Source: Plakobranchus ocellatus
Lineage: Eukaryota > Mollusca > Gastropoda > Plakobranchidae
NCBI GenBank assembly: GCA_019648995.1
Contig: BLXT01007780.1
Span: 92,563 to 115,571, forward strand
DNA: 23,009 nt
Reading direction: 5' to 3'
Shown: positions 18,957-23,009 of the stretch, one piece after another
How the letters are laid out: each line of letters begins with the position of its first letter
Position numbering within the stretch: the first letter of the stretch is position 1
Made by a program: the position numbers and the translations under genes
Notes under the pieces: generated by a model
What the model saw: only the letters and a program-made list of their open reading frames with translations
Told to the model about the DNA's origin: nothing
Database searches by the model: none

Positions 18957-21900
18957 GTGAGTAGTCCAAGAAATCATCCAAAGAGTACCAAGTCTAGACC
19001 TAGATCTAGATATAGATCCACATCTGGAGCTAGACGGTTCACTTGCATTATCACACCACCTCAATCTAAAAAAGAAAAAAAAAACTGGAAAAGAAGGAAT
19101 GGCCAAACAGTGATATAGCCTGAAGGGTAATCGGCGCTTTTTCGTTTGTTCCCACCCCGACTTTTTATATAGGCCTAGATTCTAGCTATAATATTCGATC
19201 TGGCTCTATCTTACTAATCCATCAAAGAAATGAAGAGGTCGCTGGCCAAGTTCTAATGAAAATATTATTATTTTCACACAAAATCTAACACAATTTGACA
19301 CTTTTTTTGTTTGCTCATATCGGATAATATAGCTAGATCTAGAATCTCTAGGCCTATATAAAAAGTCGGGGTGGGAACAAACGAAGAAGCGCCGGGTAAT
19401 CCTTACCAACTGCTGTTCCTGGTAGTTACTGCGGGTTTTGTTCAGGCCTACCGATAATATTGACGAAATGAAGTGATTTTAGTTGATAAAGCCCGATCTA
19501 GAAATAAAACACAAGAGATCTTAAGAAATTGTATTTCATTTTCACACTATCGCATTTGATCTTTAAATTACTAAATGGGACCAATCAACTAGATTTAAAA
19601 CTCGTTTCATTTCGTCAGATATATGGGTTTCTTAGGGACTGCAGATCGTAAGGATTACTGCCTAAAGATAGCAGCTTTTCTTTCACACTGACCTCGCTTT
19701 ATTTAACAGGAAGAAAAAATTGGGCAAGGCTTCTGAACATGCACACAAATAAATTCATGAAAGCTTGACAGCTAAATAACTGGTCATATTGCAGCATAAC
19801 CATTTACTGACATGAAAATAAAATACAATCTCTTGAGATTACTTGCGTTTCATCTCTAAATTAATCATTGAAACAGACCTGATTTCACTGGTGGAGGACT
19901 GCGGTTCTCATAATCAGTTGTCCACCTAAACTAGACAACTTCAGGTGGACAAGGTAGGGACTGTAGTGCTCCACCAGTGCCGACCTGATAATTAAAACTT
20001 GCTCGCCATTATAATTACGTATCTGTATTTGTAGCATTTAAGTACAATCCAAAATCTGCTCCCCAATGAAATCTCCTGCTATTGTAATGGCTTGATATAT
20101 ATATCTTCACACCTAAGCGACATCAAGCCATTCTAAGGCAATATATATTTACTCATATTTGAGTAAAAATAAAATATCAGGGCAAATAAAACAACAAATT
20201 TGTACCATTTCAAATTACTTGCCATAGACAAATATGGATAAAAAAAATAATGTCAAAAGCATTTTTGTTTTATGTGGCCATGGTATTGCTGCTCTCTTGG
20301 ATTGGGGAGCATGGATTTAAAAAAGTATCTTTTCTAATCCTTTTTTTCTTTTTTTCCAATTTGCAATCATAAAGTTTAGTTCTAATAAAAAGTTGTTCAA
20401 CAAGGAATTGTGTTTTTATATTTTTTTTTTTGCTTGAGACTTTTGTTTTATAACTGATGAGCACATTCTCAAAAATTTCCACCAATATCTATTTTTTTAA
20501 AAGAATTGTAGAACAGTGTGACAAGTTTGAAACATAGGCCTGCATCCCTCAAATTTGATACAAGCAAGCAGTTTCTAAATTGAGGTCCTAAGTTTAATAA
20601 TGAAAAAAAGAGGCTTGTAATGGAGAGAAAAGCTAAAATAAATATATATAGGCAAAACTGTGTAATGTAATTATGCTGTTGTCTCATTTTGGTCAGTATG
20701 AAATTGCAAGTTGGCAACTATTTTCTTCTTTTGAAGTGTAGATAAATGTTGCTATAGAAGCAAATTCAATTTTTTTCTCATTCCCACTTTCTAAAAATTG
20801 TTGATTGAATAATGTAGATGTTCTGCTGTAAAAATGACAAAAGCCAATCTTTTGATATGCAAAATCATTATGAAAACTTATATTTGCACTTTCCTTTTCT
20901 TCTAATTTAGCTGATGAAGAGTTTGACGAATTATGTTTTCAGTATGGTCTGGAATTGGATGAAGTGGTAAGTTATGTTGTAAATTTTAAATAGAAATAAA
21001 AATTAATTTAATTGATCATTTTTTTTTTTACACTTGAGATCTTAACTGACAACAAGCCTTCAACTGCCACACTGTTTCTTATCTTTTTTTTTACCTCATT
21101 GTTATCATTGAAAGTGCTAACTAAAGGAAAAATTTGTTTTGATATTTTCAGTAGACGATCATCCTCATGAAAAGAGATTTGAAAGAAGTGTTTGTTTTTA
21201 TTTTGATAGTCAAACTAACTATCTGAACTAAAATATTGCATTTTTAAAGTTCTCTGCAAGGCAGCTGTTGTTTTTTTTTTACTTTTCATAATTGAGCTGA
21301 ATAATTTTTGTAGCTTATGATGTGGTATCAGAGATGGGCATTCTCAGGATTTTTCCTGAATTCCGGATTTTTTTTCCTACTGACTATATATATATTGTAT
21401 GTATGTATATACATACATATTACTATCTCAGGATTTTTTGGGAGGGAGTTGTGCCCATCTCTGTGGTATGCTTGGAGCAATAAAGTGGGCTTCACAGACG
21501 TTATGATATTTTACATTTCATGTATTGTTTAAAAATCTCTTGTTATTTGTTCTGTGTAGACATCAGAAAAAGAGCAGATGGAAAGGGAGAAAGGAGCTGG
21601 AAAAGCGGAAGGAGCATCAGAGGTTGTTGAGTACAAAGTGGAAATTCCGGCCAACAGGTGCAATGAGTTGTTTTCCATGAATTTTGATAATTGATTTTAA
21701 AAACCGATTACCAGTTTCCTGGCAAAGTAGATTTGAGGCAGGTTTTATCATTTGTATGTTTAAAATGTTATGCATTTTCTCACTAAAACCTTTGTCAAAA
21801 TGTTACTTTACTTCCTATATGAAATACTGGAAATTTTAGTGAACCAATGGTGAATTTTTGTATTTCACAAAACCTAAAACGAATGGAAGTTTTATTTAAT

Positions 21901-22298
21901 TAAGGGCAAGATGAATAAATGTCCAAAATTATGTAATGATATCTCATTGAGGTCAAGAAATATTCAGTGTATTTTAAAATCTCTATAGAGATTAAATTAC
22001 TTTTTTAAAAGATGTGCAAGTGAAAAATCAGGTCAACTAAAATTCCAGCACAGCATTAAAATAAACATTCATAAGTGTTGGATGAGTTTTGTGATTTAGT
22101 TTATAAATTTGTTTGCATGGTGTATTTTTACATTGCAATATTGGTTGTGATTGAACTTCATGGCTTTAAAAGAATTTAGATCTAAAGGCTCTTGTTTGTT
22201 TCATTTGTTTTGCCAATCAAGTCAAACTTTATGCCTTTCAGATATGACTTGTTATGCATGGAGGGCCTAGCTAGAGGACTGAGGATTTTCTTGGAAAA
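18899..22298 (+). CDS. FARSB: Phenylalanyl-tRNA synthetase beta subunit, 5' part (4 exons, continues off window)
   Basis: Exons 18899-18956, 20911-20966, 21560-21657 and 22242-22298 join in frame (269 nt) into about 90 residues beginning MPIVSVRRDELFEALGQ. They continue through [20 protein letters not shown], an acidic linker, then EYKVEIPANRYDLLCMEGLA and RGLRIFLE. This matches the N-terminus of eukaryotic cytosolic PheRS beta (about 590 residues in humans), including the strongly conserved VPANRYDLLC-type motif. PheRS is an alpha2-beta2 enzyme that charges tRNA-Phe; the beta subunit contributes editing and tRNA-contacting domains, which lie further downstream and are not in the window. The start has A at -3 (ACAAAAATGC). 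The last exon ends in phase 2 at a GTAAGG donor, so the gene runs past 23009. Confidence 0.95.
18990..19020. repeat. Degenerate TAGATC hexamer tract
   Basis: GTCTAGACCTAGATCTAGATATAGATC, the same hexamer type as at 2401-2427. Confidence 0.75.
19133..19393. mobile_element. 261-bp MITE with 8-bp target-site duplication
   Basis: The two ends are inverted copies of about 70 bases. The first 46 are almost identical (GGCGCTTTTTCGTTTGTTCC from the left, GGCGCTTCTTCGTTTGTTCC from the right), and both then read into CACCCCGACTTTTTATATAG. Inner parts differ by small gaps. GGGTAATC flanks the element on both sides (19125-19132 and 19394-19401). No transposase frame is present. An 8-bp duplication fits hAT, P or Merlin-type transposases, but the GGCGC terminus does not identify the family. 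Confidence 0.88.
19884..19981. mobile_element. 98-bp near-palindromic foldback element
   Basis: The outer arms CACTGGTGGAG...CTCCACCAGTG extend with a few mismatches. An inner perfect pair TTGTCCACCT...AGGTGGACAA closes a 15-base loop. GACCTGAT occurs on both sides (19876-19883 and 19982-19989), consistent with an 8-bp target duplication. The terminus CACTGGTGG is loosely hAT-like. No coding capacity. Confidence 0.75.
20086..20132. repeat. Small inverted repeat, 11-bp arms
   Basis: AATGGCTTGAT (20086-20096) and ATCAAGCCATT (20122-20132) are perfect inverted copies around a 25-base loop. No flanking duplication was found, so its origin is unclear. Confidence 0.6.
20911..20966 (+). CDS. FARSB: FARSB coding exon 2
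   Basis: A 56-base exon from acceptor CTAATTTAG|CTGATG to donor GAAGTG|GTAAGT. It encodes (T)[18 protein letters not shown], almost invariant among animal PheRS beta proteins as I know them. Confidence 0.95.
20967..21559 (+). other. FARSB intron 2
   Basis: GTAAGT...GTAG, phase 0, 593 bp. It contains the hAT-type MITE at 21329-21463. The open frame at 21317-21532 spans that element and is not a gene. Confidence 0.9.
21329..21463. mobile_element. 135-bp hAT-type MITE
   Basis: The ends CAGAGATGGGCA and TGCCCATCTCTG are perfect inverted repeats of the CAG-G-TGGGCA kind typical of hAT elements. TGGTAT follows directly and also precedes the left end (21323-21328 and 21464-21469). If the element ends two bases earlier, the duplication is the 8-bp TGTGGTAT. 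CTCAGGATTTTT occurs near both ends as a direct repeat, and the centre is a TATA/GTATGTATATACATAC palindrome. No transposase is present. Confidence 0.82.
21560..21657 (+). CDS. FARSB: FARSB coding exon 3
   Basis: Runs from acceptor CTGTGTAG|ACATCA to donor CAACAG|GTGCAA. It encodes a charged linker (TSEKEQMEREKGAGKAEGAS) and then EVVEYKVEIPAN. The final Arg codon is split in phase 2. Confidence 0.95.
21658..22241 (+). other. FARSB intron 3
   Basis: GTGCAA...TCAG, phase 2, 584 bp, AT-rich. No repeat or gene seen. Confidence 0.9.
22242..22298 (+). CDS. FARSB: FARSB coding exon 4 (last exon in window)
   Basis: Runs from acceptor GCCTTTCAG|ATATGA to donor GGAAAA|GTAAGG. It encodes (R)YDLLCMEGLARGLRIFLE plus two bases. 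The downstream intron is open at the window edge. Confidence 0.93.
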
Positions 22299-23009
22299 GT
22301 AAGGAATAAGAGAACTTGTTTGCATGGAAGATATGAATAATAATGTTGTGCCTTATCGGCATTTGGAGGGAAAAAAAAACCTTATTTGCTTCCGATCAGT
22401 TATCTCTGTACAGATTAGTGAGATATATGTTTCAATTTCTAACCAGGGATGTTTGTAAAACAGTTAAACTAATAGAATTTTGATGCAGTGCTCTGGACTG
22501 AGTTTCATTTACAAAATTAGAGTTACAATAATGGCATTAGATTGCCATAACTATACAATAGACTATGAGATTTTTTTTTGCGCTAACCAACCTTTCATTA
22601 ACAATGACGAACTTTTGAAAGAGTGTGTGCTTGTTCAGAACCAAAAATAAGAGTCAAACTATTTTTATTGTGTTTTAGACCACAACACCATCAATATTTC
22701 TGTATTAAAATAACCTCATCATGTTAGAGGCAGTAGTTTATAATTCTTAACCCCCATGGGGTACACATGGAAGGAGGTATAGCTAGAGTGTAAGTGCTAG
22801 GCTGGCATAGCTTACTTGCTGCAAAAAATGGAGTGTGGCAGAGAGGATTTGGGTGATTTGTAATTTGCATTACATTGAAAACTACTTACCCATGACATTG
22901 TTTTTTTGTAAAAAAAACTTCCACATCATATAGGTTTTTTTTTAATACTAAGTAGTTCATTGTTTTATTCCTTTATTTGTTTTTATTTCAAAAGCAAGAT
23001 TTAAGGCCG
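22299..23009 (+). other. FARSB intron 4, incomplete
   Basis: Begins with GTAAGG and reaches the window edge without another recognisable FARSB exon. Its last 240 bases are dispersed repeat copy 2. Confidence 0.85.
22765..23004 (+). repeat. Dispersed repeat, copy 2 (possibly cut by window edge)
   Basis: The reverse complement aligns with 11190-11410. In the best block (about 69 bases, against 11331-11400) I count ten substitutions and one gap by eye. The match continues to within a few bases of the right edge, so the element may extend beyond it. Family not recognised. Confidence 0.75.

Larger units (their letters stand above)
18957..20910 (+). other. FARSB intron 1 with two inverted-repeat elements
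   Basis: GTGAGT...TTAG, phase 1, 1954 bp. It contains a MITE at 19133-19393, a 98-bp foldback at 19884-19981 and a small inverted repeat at 20086-20132. The remainder is AT-rich with no gene. Frames at 18828-19106, 19206-19409 and 20270-20717 on the minus strand are spurious. Confidence 0.9.

Noticed and set aside
21317-21532. 71-residue frame in FARSB intron 2
   Set aside because: It spans the hAT-type MITE and lies between two well-supported FARSB exons.
1-23009. tRNA, rRNA, CRISPR or bacterial operon structures
   Set aside because: No cloverleaf, rRNA core sequence, regular direct-repeat array or operon was recognised; the genes are spliced animal genes.

Overview
The window is eukaryotic genomic DNA from an animal. 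It is AT-rich, the genes are split by canonical GT-AG introns, and it carries many GA/CT microsatellites, TAGATC hexamers, TAGGCCTA words and small inverted-repeat transposons. That repeat flavour resembles gastropod or other mollusc genomes, but this is a guess from pattern and not a demonstrated assignment. One short run of N after a poly-C tract (12322-12324) shows an imperfect assembly point.

Two protein-coding genes are supported, both on the + strand. The first is a complete eight-exon gene (2533-9111) encoding a predicted 718-residue type II membrane glycoside hydrolase of family GH31, closest to the MYORG (KIAA1161) subfamily. Its reading frame is continuous over all seven introns. 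The GH31 nucleophile motif (FDAGE, D441), the probable acid/base (RLMDRS, D501) and the LPDMIGG motif are present. The second is the 5' part of the cytosolic phenylalanyl-tRNA synthetase beta subunit gene (FARSB). Four exons between 18899 and 22298 encode about the first 90 residues, and the rest lies beyond the right edge. The two proteins have no evident functional link: one is a probable secretory-pathway glycosidase, the other a housekeeping translation enzyme.

Layout: 1-2100 is GA-microsatellite-rich upstream DNA with no supported gene. At 2071-2212 there is a cluster of AGGTCA nuclear-receptor half-sites and a candidate 5' untranslated exon. 2533-9111 is the GH31 gene. 9112-18898 is about 9.8 kb holding the GH31 3' UTR and intergenic DNA, with a dispersed repeat copy (11190-11410), a poly-C/N gap, a large CT microsatellite (16466-16542) and a pogo/Tigger-like element (17010-17593) sitting in a trinucleotide repeat. 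18899 to the end is the start of FARSB. Its first two introns hold three small inverted-repeat elements with probable target-site duplications, and its fourth intron holds an inverted second copy of the dispersed repeat.

I see no bacterial-style system, RNA gene cluster or CRISPR array. The most notable content is the set of small non-autonomous transposons, the mirrored dispersed repeat, the nuclear-receptor half-site cluster upstream of the glycosidase, and the multi-exon structure of a gene whose human counterpart I recall as having its coding sequence in one exon. Most predicted open reading frames outside the exons are translations of GA/CT repeats or poly-T and are not genes.
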